DNA of 42,192 nt, taken from NCBI RefSeq assembly GCF_016583785.1, contig NZ_NRRU01000045.1, forward strand, positions 1-42,192, written 5' to 3'. This document shows, in pieces, positions 9,972 through 17,433 of the stretch. Both the position numbers and the translations under genes were made by a program. How positions within the stretch are numbered: the first letter of the stretch is position 1; every line of letters starts with the position of its first letter. The stretch comes from Rubrivivax gelatinosus (GTDB lineage: Bacteria > Pseudomonadota > Gammaproteobacteria > Burkholderiales > Burkholderiaceae_C). A model generated the notes under the pieces. That model saw only the letters and a list, made by a program, of their open reading frames with translations. It was not told the DNA's origin and searched no databases.

Positions 9972-11552
9972 GTGTACGACTATCTGATCGTCGGCGGCGG
10001 TTCGGCGGGCTGCGTGCTCGCCGCGCGCCTGTCCGAAGACCCGCAGGCCCGGGTCGCGCTGATCGAGGCCGGCGACGCCGACCGCAGCGCGCTGATCCAC
10101 TGCCCCGCCGGCATCGCGCTGATGGCGCGCACCGGCCAGGCCAACTGGGCTTTCGCCACCGCGCCCCAGCCCGGGCTTGGCGGGCGCAGCGGCTACCAGC
10201 CGCGCGGCAAGGTGCTGGGCGGCTCGAGTTCGATCAACGCGATGATCTACATCCGCGGCCAGCACGAGGACTACGACGGCTGGGCCGCCGCCGGCAACCC
10301 CGGCTGGAGCTGGGCCGAGGTGCTGCCCTACTTCCTGAAGGCCGAACACAACGAACGCGGCGCCAGCGCCTGGCACGGCGGCGGCGGCCCGCTCAACGTG
10401 ATGGACCTGCCCGAGCCCAACCCCTGGTCGCAGCGTTTCATCGAGGCCGCGCGCCAGGCGGGCTTCGACGAGAACCCCGACTTCAACGGCGCCAGCCAGG
10501 AAGGCGTCGGCTACTACCAGGTGACGCACCGGGGCGGCGAACGTTTCAGCGCTGCCAAGGCCTATCTGGCACCGGCGCTGGCGCGCCCCAACCTCGAGGT
10601 GATCACGGGTGCGCAGGCGCTGAAGCTCGTGCTGGAGGGCCGGCGCGCCGTCGGCGTCGAAGTGCTGCAGGGCGGCACGCGGCGCGTGCTGCAGGCGCGG
10701 CGCGAGGTCGTGCTGGCGGCCGGCGCGCTGCAGTCGCCGCAGCTGCTGCTGCTCTCGGGAATAGGCCCGGGGGCCGAGCTGCAGGCGCTGGGGCTGCCGG
10801 TGCTGCACGAGCTGCCGGGTGTCGGCCGCCATCTGCACGACCACCCCGACGTCGTGCTGCTGGTCGACGCGCCGCAGGCCCGGGACACGGTCGGGGTCTC
10901 GGTCGGCGGCGCCTGGCGCGTGCTCGGCGGCGTGCAGCAGTGGCGCGCGCAGCGCAGCGGCATGCTGACGACCAACTTCGCCGAGGCCGGCGCCTTCCTG
11001 CGCACGCGCAACGACGAGGCGCGGCCCGACATCCAGCTGCACTTCGTCATCGGCAAGCTCGTCGACCACGGCCGCAGCACGGTGCTGGGGCACGGCTGGT
11101 CGGCGCACGTCTGCGTGCTGCGGCCCAAGAGCCGCGGCAGCGTCGCGCTCGCCAGCCCCGACCCGCTGGCGCCGCCGCGCATCGACCCGGGTTTTCTCAG
11201 CGACCCGGACGACCTGCGCCGCCTGATGGCCGGCGTGCGCCTGACGCACCGCATCCTGGCGCAGCCGGCGCTGGCCGGTGGCGGCCAGCCAACGGCTGCC
11301 GGCCTCGACGAAGCGGCGCTGGAGCGCTGGGTACGCGCCAAGGCCGACACCATCTACCACCCGGTGGGCAGCTGCCGCATGGGCCCGGGCGCCGACGACG
11401 TGGTCGACGCCGAACTGCGGGTCAAGGGCATCGCGGGCCTGCGCATTGCCGACGCGTCGATCATGCCGAGCATCGTTTCCGGAAACACCAACGCGCCGAC
11501 CATCATGATCGGCGAGAAGGCGGCGGACATGATCCGCCGCGCCAACGCCTGA
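9972..11552 (+). CDS. GMC-family FAD-dependent oxidoreductase (choline/alcohol dehydrogenase-like)
   Basis: A 526-residue flavoprotein of the glucose-methanol-choline family, which oxidises alcohols or choline to aldehydes. FAD site: YDYLIVGGGSAGCVLAARLS at the N-terminus. GMC signature 1: GKVLGGSSSINAMIYIRG (about 78-95). Signature 2: GALQSPQLLLLSGIGP (about 252-267). The catalytic base His lies in YHPVGSCRMG near the C-terminus, followed by SGNTNAPTIMIGEKAADMI. The GTG start at 9972 has GGAGA 8 nt upstream and gives the usual N-terminus. Its stop overlaps the start of the next flavoenzyme gene (TGATG at 11550-11554), so the two are cotranslated; a candidate -10 (TAAGAT, 9936-9941) lies just upstream. 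The substrate is not predictable; choline dehydrogenase proper is less likely without betaine genes nearby. Confidence 0.92.
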   Translation: MYDYLIVGGGSAGCVLAARLSEDPQARVALIEAGDADRSALIHCPAGIALMARTGQANWAFATAPQPGLGGRSGYQPRGKVLGGSSSINAMIYIRGQHEDYDGWAAAGNPGWSWAEVLPYFLKAEHNERGASAWHGGGGPLNVMDLPEPNPWSQRFIEAARQAGFDENPDFNGASQEGVGYYQVTHRGGERFSAAKAYLAPALARPNLEVITGAQALKLVLEGRRAVGVEVLQGGTRRVLQARREVVLAAGALQSPQLLLLSGIGPGAELQALGLPVLHELPGVGRHLHDHPDVVLLVDAPQARDTVGVSVGGAWRVLGGVQQWRAQRSGMLTTNFAEAGAFLRTRNDEARPDIQLHFVIGKLVDHGRSTVLGHGWSAHVCVLRPKSRGSVALASPDPLAPPRIDPGFLSDPDDLRRLMAGVRLTHRILAQPALAGGGQPTAAGLDEAALERWVRAKADTIYHPVGSCRMGPGADDVVDAELRVKGIAGLRIADASIMPSIVSGNTNAPTIMIGEKAADMIRRANA

Positions 11553-12571
11553 TGCGGCTGTCGGTGCTCGACCAGTCGCCCGCGGCCGCCGGCCGCGGCG
11601 AGGACGAAGCGATCCGCGCCAGCGTCGCGCTCGCCGAACACTGCGAAGCGCTGGGCTACGAACGTTTCTGGGTCAGCGAACACCACAACCTGGCGGCGCT
11701 GGCCGGCACCGCGCCCGAAGTGCTGCTGGCGGCGATCGCGGCGCGCACCCGGCGCATGCGCCTGGGCAGCGCCGGCGTGATGCTGCCGCACTACGCGCCG
11801 CTGAAGGTGGCCGAGCAGTTCCGCGTGCTCGATGCGCTGGCGCCGGGGCGCATCGACCTCGGTGTCGGCCGCGCGCCCGGCGGCGACATGCGCACCGCGG
11901 CAGCATTGAACCCGAACGCGCTGCAGGCGGCCGAAGACTTCCCGCAGGCGGTGGCCGACCTGCAGGCCTGGGTCGGCGGCACCCGCCACGGCGGCATCGT
12001 CGCCCACCCGCGGGCACCCGAGGGCGCCGGGCCCGCCCGCACGCCCGAGGTCTGGATCCTCGGCAGCTCGACCTACGGCGCGCAGCTGGCGGCGCACATG
12101 GGGCTGCCATACGCCTTCGCCTATTTCTTCGCCGACGGCCAGGGCGTCGAGGCGGCGCTGGACCTGTACCGCGGCCTGTACCGGCCGAGCGCGCGCCACC
12201 CGCGGCCCGAGGCGACGATCTGCGTCTGGGCCCTGGCCGCCGACGACGATGCGAGCGCGCGCTTTCACGCGCTGTCGCGCGAACGCTGGTGGCTGGACCG
12301 CCAGCGTGGCCGGCTCGGGGCGCTGCCGCGGCCGGAGGACGTCGCGCTCACCGGCTTCGAAGCCGACGAAGAGGCGCTGCTGGCGGGCTCCCGCGCCAAG
12401 ACCCTCGTCGGTGCCGCCGCCGACGTCGCCGCGCGGCTGCAGGCGCTGGCCGGGCGGCTGGCGCTGGAGCACGTCGTCGTCAACACCTGGGCCCACGACG
12501 AAGCCGTGCGCCAGCGCTCCTACACGCTGCTGGCGCGCGAGTTCGGGCTCGCGCCCCAGACGTCCTCGTAG
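11552..12571 (+). CDS. LLM-class flavin-dependent oxidoreductase (luciferase family, group 1)
   Basis: A 339-residue FMN-dependent TIM-barrel enzyme of the bacterial luciferase-like group. Recognised by LSVLDQSP at the N-terminus, ERFWVSEHHN, GTAPEVLLAAIAART, LGSAGVMLPHYAPLKVAEQF and PGRIDLGVGRAPGGD, the pattern of luciferase family oxidoreductase group 1. Such proteins use reduced FMN or F420; the substrate is unknown. It is coupled to the GMC oxidoreductase (TGATG). The 3' end is unusual: its last 52 nt overlap, tail to tail, the end of the cobA-bluB gene on the other strand, so both proteins share this DNA for their C-termini. Confidence 0.9.
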   Translation: MRLSVLDQSPAAAGRGEDEAIRASVALAEHCEALGYERFWVSEHHNLAALAGTAPEVLLAAIAARTRRMRLGSAGVMLPHYAPLKVAEQFRVLDALAPGRIDLGVGRAPGGDMRTAAALNPNALQAAEDFPQAVADLQAWVGGTRHGGIVAHPRAPEGAGPARTPEVWILGSSTYGAQLAAHMGLPYAFAYFFADGQGVEAALDLYRGLYRPSARHPRPEATICVWALAADDDASARFHALSRERWWLDRQRGRLGALPRPEDVALTGFEADEEALLAGSRAKTLVGAAADVAARLQALAGRLALEHVVVNTWAHDEAVRQRSYTLLAREFGLAPQTSS

Positions 12572-13989
12572 ACCGCGTCCTGCCAGGGCCGGCGCGTGCG
12601 CCAGCCTTCCTGCTCCAGCATCGGCGCGGCGTAGAAGGCCTCGACCGGCCCGAGGCAGAGGATGGCCAGCGGCTCGGCGCCGGCCGGCATCGCCAGCAGC
12701 TCGGCCAGCCGCGCCGGCTCGAACATCGAGACCCAGCCCAGCCCCAGGTTCTCGACGCGCGCGGCGAGCCAAAGGTTCTGGATCGAGCAGGCGAGCGAAC
12801 ACACGACCATCTCGCGCGGCATCGTGCGCCGGCCGAAGACGGTGCCGTCGTCGGGCGGCAGGGCCGCGACCAGCAACTCGGCGCATTCGCGTATGCCTTC
12901 GACCTTCAGCCGCAGGAAGTCGGCGGCGCGTTCGCCGAGCGCAGCGGCGGTGGCGTCGCGTTCGGCAGCGACGATGTCGGCAATGCGTTCGCGCAGCGCG
13001 GCGTCGCGCACGCGCAGGTAGCGCCAGGGCTGCATCATGCCGACCGATGGCGCCTGGTTGGCGGCCTGCAGCAGCCGATCGAGCGTCTGCGGCTCGATGT
13101 TCTGGCCGCGGCGGAAATGGCGCATGTCGCGGCGTCCGGCCAGCAGGCGCTGCAGCCGGGCACGGTCGGCCGGGCCGTAATGTTCGCCGCCGGGCGGGGC
13201 CGCAGGCGCCACGGCTTCGGCCTCGCGGTAGTGCGGCGACAGCCGCACCGTCTCGCCGACGATCAACAGCCCGGGGCGTTCGTCATAAGCCGGCGCCTGC
13301 GCCGCCAGCGCCGCCAGCCCGGTGGCGACGACGCTCTGGCTCTCCCGCGTGCCGTCGAAGACCAGCGCCGCCGGTGTGTCCGGCGCCAGGCCGTGGCGCT
13401 GCAGCTCGGCGGCGATGTGCGCCAGCCGGCGCACGCCCATGTAGAAGACACGCGTCTGCTGCGGCTGGGCCAGCGCCGCCCAGTCGGGCGCGGTGTCGTC
13501 GGCGAAATGGCCCGGCAGCAGCACGCAGTGGCGCGCCAGGTCGCGGTGCGTCAGCGGGATGCCGGCGGCCGCGCCGCAGCCGCTGGCGGCGGTCACGCCG
13601 GACACGACCTCGACGCCGATGCCGGCTTCGAGCAGCGCCTGCACCTCCTCGCCGCCGCGGCCGAAGAGATACGGGTCACCGCCCTTGAGCCGCAGGACAC
13701 GCCGGCCGCGGCGCGCGTGTTCGATCAGCAGCGCCTGGATCTGCGGCTGCGGCACCGAGTGGTGGCCGGCGGCCTTGCCGACGTCCAGACGTTCGGTGTC
13801 GGGCGGCAGCAGCGCCAGCACCTCGGGCGCGAGCAGGCGGTCGTGCACGACGACCTCGGCCTGCAGCAGCCGGTGCCAGGCACGCAGCGTCAGCAGGTCG
13901 GCGGCGCCTGGGCCGGCGCCGACGAGGCAGACACTGCCCTCGGGCCAGGGAGAAACCGGCACCGAGCCGAAGGACCCGGCGGCGTTCAT
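12520..13989 (-). CDS. Fused uroporphyrinogen III C-methyltransferase and dimethylbenzimidazole synthase (CobA-BluB)
   Basis: A 489-residue two-domain enzyme for cobalamin (B12) synthesis. Residues 15-250 are a SUMT/CobA methylase that makes precorrin-2: VCLVGAGPGAADLLTLRAW, RRVLRLKGGDPYLFGRGGEE, VVSGVTAASGCGAAAGIPLT and the AdoMet-binding segment after it. Residues ~270-475 are BluB, the flavin-destroying synthase of 5,6-dimethylbenzimidazole, the lower ligand of B12: MRHFRRGQNIEPQTLDRLLQ, APSVGMMQPWRYLRVRD, FGRRTMPREMVVCSLACSIQ and GLGWVSMFEP. First and last-stage B12 steps are thus joined in one chain by a proline-rich linker (about 250-268). A cobalamin riboswitch upstream shows B12 repression. 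No other B12 gene is in the window. The 3' end overlaps the convergent flavin oxidoreductase gene by 52 nt. Confidence 0.9.
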   Translation of the reverse strand: MNAAGSFGSVPVSPWPEGSVCLVGAGPGAADLLTLRAWHRLLQAEVVVHDRLLAPEVLALLPPDTERLDVGKAAGHHSVPQPQIQALLIEHARRGRRVLRLKGGDPYLFGRGGEEVQALLEAGIGVEVVSGVTAASGCGAAAGIPLTHRDLARHCVLLPGHFADDTAPDWAALAQPQQTRVFYMGVRRLAHIAAELQRHGLAPDTPAALVFDGTRESQSVVATGLAALAAQAPAYDERPGLLIVGETVRLSPHYREAEAVAPAAPPGGEHYGPADRARLQRLLAGRRDMRHFRRGQNIEPQTLDRLLQAANQAPSVGMMQPWRYLRVRDAALRERIADIVAAERDATAAALGERAADFLRLKVEGIRECAELLVAALPPDDGTVFGRRTMPREMVVCSLACSIQNLWLAARVENLGLGWVSMFEPARLAELLAMPAGAEPLAILCLGPVEAFYAAPMLEQEGWRTRRPWQDAVYEDVWGASPNSRASSV

Positions 13990-13994
13990 CGCCA

Positions 13995-14016
13995 GCCCTC
14001 CGGACGGAGCGAGGGC
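13995..14016 (-). promoter_or_regulatory. Hairpin hiding the cobA-bluB ribosome-binding site
   Basis: On the minus strand GCCCTC pairs with GAGGGC, the latter containing the Shine-Dalgarno GGAGG 7 nt before the ATG at 13989. This is a plausible output element for the upstream cobalamin aptamer, blocking translation when B12 is bound. The pairing is seen; the switching role is inference. Confidence 0.45.
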
Positions 14017-14158
14017 CGGGGGCGCCGCGCGGGCACGACAACGGGGCAGCCGCGACAGGCGGCAGGAATGGAAGGCGGCAGCAGGGACATGGAGGCGACG
14101 GTCGACGGCCGCCTGCTTCCCCGCGGGCGGTTCGGGTGCGGCCGCGGCTGCGGCCCCT

Positions 14159-14359
14159 CGTTGGCCGGTATCCGGGCTGGCGGACCCGCCGTGCCCTCCT
14201 TCCCGGACGCCGAGGTCCAGTGGAATGTGGGCACGACCGACACGAGGTCGTCCGCTTACCGTTGCGGGGGCAGCTCAGGTTGGGGCCGGATCCGGCGGAC
14301 CGGCCCTTCCTGATTCCCGTTTGACTGCGCCGGCACGAGAGCCGGCACGAGCACCAACG
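14159..14359 (-). ncRNA. Cobalamin (AdoCbl) riboswitch
   Basis: Read on the minus strand the conserved core is in order: GGGAATCAGG (14320-14308 region), CTGCCCCCGCAACGGTAAGC, CCACTGG, GGGAAGG and the B12 box AGCCCGGATACCGGCC (14178-14163). The closing stem P1 is visible as CGTTGG (14359-14354) with CCAACG (14164-14159), fixing both ends. A -10-like TATGAT (14371-14366) lies 7 nt upstream, so transcription would start at the aptamer itself. The 170 nt between aptamer and ATG are GC-rich and end with the site-masking hairpin. It controls the fused CobA-BluB gene. Confidence 0.93.
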
Positions 14360-14440
14360 ACGGGCATCATAACCAGCGGCCGGGGCGCGCCAGCGCTTGG
14401 CGCAGCCGCCCGCTGGGGCACCGCACCCGCCTGCGGGACT

Positions 14441-14546
14441 GCCCAAAAACCGGGCAATCCAAAGAAAACGCCGGCGTGACAGGCACTTGCGCGCCGGCCC
14501 CCCATCTTGTCCACAGGGATGCCAACGGCGGACGGGGACATCCCCG
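14441..14546. repeat. Dispersed intergenic repeat, copy A
   Basis: Order of parts: inverted repeat TGCCC/GGGCA ending in GGCAATC (14453-14459), 47 intervening bases containing the inverted repeat GCCGGCG/CGCCGGC (14470-14498), then TTGTCCACAGGGATGCCAAC (14507-14526) and a short palindrome CGGGGACATCCCCG (14533-14546). The same order and exactly the same GGCAATC-to-TTGTCCACAG distance occur in copy B at 17017-17118. It lies between the B12 riboswitch and the 3' end of the phosphoesterase gene. Function unknown; TTGTCCACA resembles a DnaA box but is single. Confidence 0.65.
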
Positions 14547-14554
14547 CGCCGCCT

Positions 14555-15907
14555 TCAGAGCGTGATCGCGAGCGTGTTGTCGCCCGGCTGCGGGTCGCTC
14601 CACAGGCCGAGCACGAAGCCGCCGAGCATCGCCGTCATCGCGTCGCTGCTCTGCGCCATCGCCTGCAGCGTCGCGGCGACGCCGGCGTCGGTGAGCTTCT
14701 CGTCGCCGGCGTAGTGGGCGACCATCGCCGGCACGATCAGCGGCACCAGCGCCGCGGCCGTCGGCGCCGGCACCGAATACGGCGCCGAGGTCAGCAGCGC
14801 GGTGACCAGCGTCTCCAGGCCGGTCTCGAGGTAGTCGCGCGACCAGGCGACGAAGTCCTGCGGGTGGCCCGTGGTGGCGGTGACGGTGCCGCTTTCGATG
14901 GCCAGCGTGCGCGCCGCGCGGTCGACGGTGGCCAGGCGGTAGGGGCTGGGCGCGGTCACGGTCGAGCCGGTCTCGACGTCGTGCACGGTGACGCCGCCGT
15001 AGCTGGCGCGCACGATGTCCTGGGCGTGGTAGTGGCCGGTGAAGACGACGGTCAGGCCGGCGGCGGCGAAGGCCGCGGCCAGGTTCTGGCGGTCCTCGAC
15101 CAGGTACTCGGGGAAAAAGGTCGACTGGCCGGGGAAGTGTTCGATCAGGCCGTGGTGCATGCTGCCGAGCGCGACGACGCCGCGCTCCTTGGCCTTGGCC
15201 AGCCAGGTCTGCAGCCAGCTGAGCGTGGCGGCGCGCACGCGGCCGGCGGTGATCGGCGCGCTCGGCGACGCGCTCTCGGCGTAGCGGCAGGAGTCGATCG
15301 CGAACAGCCAGACGCCGTCGCCGACTTCGGCCACGTAGCTGAGCGAGGCCGGGTCGCGTGCGATCGCATTGCCGTAGCCGCAGTTGGCGTAGATCGTCGC
15401 GAAGGTGGCCGCGTCGGCCTGGGCGGCGGCGGTCGCCGGCACGGTGCGGAAGTCCTTGGCGTCGGGGTTGGCGACGTCGTGGTTGCCCGGGATCACGAAG
15501 ACGCGGATGCCCTTCGCGCGCAGGGTCTGCAGACGGGCGGCGAGCAGTTCGTGGTTGACCCGTTCGCCGTCCTTGGTCAGGTCGCCGCTGATCAGCAGCG
15601 CGTCGGGCTTGTCGGCGACGATGGCCGCGAGCGCGGCGTCGAAGATCTCGACGCTCTCCTTGATCATCTTGCGGTCCTGCAGCAGGTAGGCGTCGAGTTC
15701 GGTGCTGCTGCCGAGCTGGGTGCTGTCGTAGAGGTGGATGTCGCTCAGCACCGCCAGGCGCAGCGGGCCGTCGTCGTCGTTGTCGCTGCCACCGCCGCAG
15801 CCGAGCAGCGCCTGCGGCAGCACGATGACGGTGGCCAGGCCGGCGGCACTCTGCAGGAAGCGGCGGCGCGGGTTCGGGTGGCGGGTGTTGTCGTTAGATG
15901 AATTCAT
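14555..15907 (-). CDS. Tat-exported metallophosphoesterase lipoprotein
   Basis: A 450-residue secreted phosphoesterase. The N-terminus carries a twin-arginine signal (PRRRFLQSAAGLATVIVLPQ) running into a lipobox (LLGC) and an acidic spacer (GGGSDNDDD), so it is probably folded in the cytosol, exported by Tat and lipid-anchored. The two-metal calcineurin-like site is complete: SDIHLYD, ISGDLTKDGE, IPGNHDV, MHHG and GHYHAQD. Substrate unknown (nucleotide or phosphodiester hydrolysis is typical). The ATG at 15907 is chosen because it puts the RR motif near the start; the open frame upstream to 16069 lacks signal character. It is a lone gene, divergent from the acyltransferase at 16116 with 208 bp between. 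Confidence 0.88.
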   Translation of the reverse strand: MNSSNDNTRHPNPRRRFLQSAAGLATVIVLPQALLGCGGGSDNDDDGPLRLAVLSDIHLYDSTQLGSSTELDAYLLQDRKMIKESVEIFDAALAAIVADKPDALLISGDLTKDGERVNHELLAARLQTLRAKGIRVFVIPGNHDVANPDAKDFRTVPATAAAQADAATFATIYANCGYGNAIARDPASLSYVAEVGDGVWLFAIDSCRYAESASPSAPITAGRVRAATLSWLQTWLAKAKERGVVALGSMHHGLIEHFPGQSTFFPEYLVEDRQNLAAAFAAAGLTVVFTGHYHAQDIVRASYGGVTVHDVETGSTVTAPSPYRLATVDRAARTLAIESGTVTATTGHPQDFVAWSRDYLETGLETLVTALLTSAPYSVPAPTAAALVPLIVPAMVAHYAGDEKLTDAGVAATLQAMAQSSDAMTAMLGGFVLGLWSDPQPGDNTLAITL

Positions 15908-16115
15908 GACGGTCCTGTGGCATTCGTGCCGGCGGCACGACGGCGGGCATTGCAGGCCCGGGCGGTGATCGCCGCGTGACAGCGCTGCGACGTCTGATGG
16001 CGGTTTGAGCGGCGTCAGCCGGCGCGCTCGCATCCGGGCATGGCAAAGGCGGCGCCACGGCTTCGTCATCGACGCTTCACCCGCACGTCACCCCGGCTCG
16101 TGACGATCGCGGTCC

Positions 16116-16955
16116 ATGCCCGAAACGATCCTGACCCCGCCCCTCGCCGCCGCCGCGATCGAAGACCGCAGCAGCGCCCGCAACCCCCGCCGGATGCCCG
16201 GCGCCACGGCCGAGGCCGAGGCGGCGCTTACGGTCGCCTGGGCCCGCGACGATGACGAGGTGCGCGAAGCGCAGGCCCTGCGCCACGAGGTTTTCGTCGG
16301 CGAAATGGGCGCACGCCTGGACCTGCCGCCGGGAACGCCGGCCGGCCTGGACGTCGACCGCTACGACGCCTTCTGCGAACACCTGCTGGTGCGCGCGCCG
16401 GGCGACGGCGCCGAGCCCGGCCCCGTGGTCGGCACCTACCGCGTGATGACGCCGGCAGCGGCCGCACGCGCCGGCGGGCTCTACAGCGAGAACGAATTCG
16501 ACCTGGCGCCGCTGGCACCGCTGCGCACGACGATGGTCGAGCTCGGCCGTTCCTGCGTGCACCCGGACTGGCGCTCCGGCGGCGTCGTGATGGCGCTGTG
16601 GGCGGCGCTCGCCACCTTCATGGCGCGCAACGGCCTGCAGACCATGGTCGGCTGCGCCAGCGTCGGCATGCGCGACGGCGGCCACGCCGCTGCCAGCCTG
16701 TGGCGCCGGCTCGAAGCCAGCCACCTGGCGGCGCCCGAGTGGCGGGTGCGGCCGCGCCTGGCGCTGCCGGTCGAGGAGCTGCGCCAGGACCTGGACGTCG
16801 ACGCGCCGCCGCTGCTCAAGGGTTATCTGCGCTGCGGTGCGCGCGTGCTGGGTGCACCGGCCTGGGATCCCGACTTCAACACCGCCGATCTGCCGGTGAT
16901 GCTGCGCCTGGACGACCTGCCGGCGCGCTACCGCAGGCACTTTCTCGGGGCTTGA
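16116..16955 (+). CDS. OlsB-like GNAT acyltransferase (ornithine lipid type)
   Basis: A 279-residue protein of the OlsB/hemolysin-like acyltransferase family, which attaches a 3-hydroxyacyl group from acyl carrier protein to ornithine, making lyso-ornithine lipid. Seen: QALRHEVFVGEMGARL (57-72), GTYRVMTP, GLYSENEFDL, VELGRSCVHPDWRSGGVV (the conserved ELGRSCV core) and the late block PPLLKGYLRCGARVLGAPAW, FNTADLPVMLRLDDLP. Length fits the family. The first ~38 residues are a poorly conserved extension, and an ATG at residue 27 is a possible alternative start. No OlsA acyltransferase is adjacent, so completion of the lipid would depend on a gene elsewhere. Confidence 0.8.
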   Translation: MPETILTPPLAAAAIEDRSSARNPRRMPGATAEAEAALTVAWARDDDEVREAQALRHEVFVGEMGARLDLPPGTPAGLDVDRYDAFCEHLLVRAPGDGAEPGPVVGTYRVMTPAAAARAGGLYSENEFDLAPLAPLRTTMVELGRSCVHPDWRSGGVVMALWAALATFMARNGLQTMVGCASVGMRDGGHAAASLWRRLEASHLAAPEWRVRPRLALPVEELRQDLDVDAPPLLKGYLRCGARVLGAPAWDPDFNTADLPVMLRLDDLPARYRRHFLGA

Positions 16956-17016
16956 ACGGGGGGCTGACCGCGGGCCGCGCACGCCGGCGGTGCAAGGGCG
17001 GGGGCCGCGTCAGCGC

Positions 17017-17118
17017 TTGCCACAATTTGTGGCAATCAGATGAAAGCCCCGATGAATCAAGGACCTGCGGACGCCGCGCACGAGTTGTCCACAGAGATGC
17101 CAACTCCGGCCGTGGAAA
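17017..17118. repeat. Dispersed intergenic repeat, copy B, with perfect inverted repeat
   Basis: Begins with TTGCCACAA-T-TTGTGGCAA (17017-17035), a 9-bp perfect inverted repeat. GGCAATC (17031-17037) is followed 48 nt later by TTGTCCACAGAGATGCCAAC (17085-17104), which differs from copy A by one base, then a palindrome-like GTGGAAATTCAC. The middle 47 bp aligns loosely with copy A. It sits 62 bp after the OlsB-like gene and may form structure in that transcript's 3' end. Confidence 0.65.
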
Positions 17119-17235
17119 TTCACAGGCCTTACGCCGCGACCCGCCGCACCGTCGTCGGGCGCGGGCCGCGAGCCTGACGCACAGAGGCGGCGCAAGCGGC
17201 GCGGCTCAGCGCGAAATCAGCAAAGTCCGGGCCTG

Positions 17236-17274
17236 AAAAGCGAAACCCCCTCCGGTCCAGGGGGCCGGAGGGGG
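17236..17274 (-). terminator. Rho-independent terminator for ubiD
   Basis: On the minus strand CCCCCTCCGG (17274-17265) pairs with CCGGAGGGGG (17255-17246) around a short loop, followed by TTTCGCTTTT. It lies about 160 bp downstream of the ubiD stop, the only minus-strand transcript arriving here. A second inverted repeat (GGTGACC/GGTCACC, 17277-17293) precedes it. Confidence 0.7.
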
Positions 17275-17433
17275 CGGGTGACCGCTGGTCACCGATGGGG
17301 CTCCGAAGAGAAGAGGTCCGGGGCCCCCGACGCGCAGGAATTGCGCCGTCTTCCTTGATGCCTGCGTTCAGGCTCCACAAACTTAGGCGAGGCCTGGCCG
17401 CACTTCAAGCGCGAAATCCGCGCCGGATGCACG

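Noticed and set aside
14507..14515. DnaA box / replication origin
   Set aside because: A single TTGTCCACA in each of two gaps, no cluster of boxes, no AT-rich unwinding region and no dnaA, dnaN or parAB nearby.
16956..17433. Small coding frames in the gap after the acyltransferase gene
   Set aside because: All are short, lack ribosome-binding sites and overlap the repeat and terminator structures that better explain the sequence.
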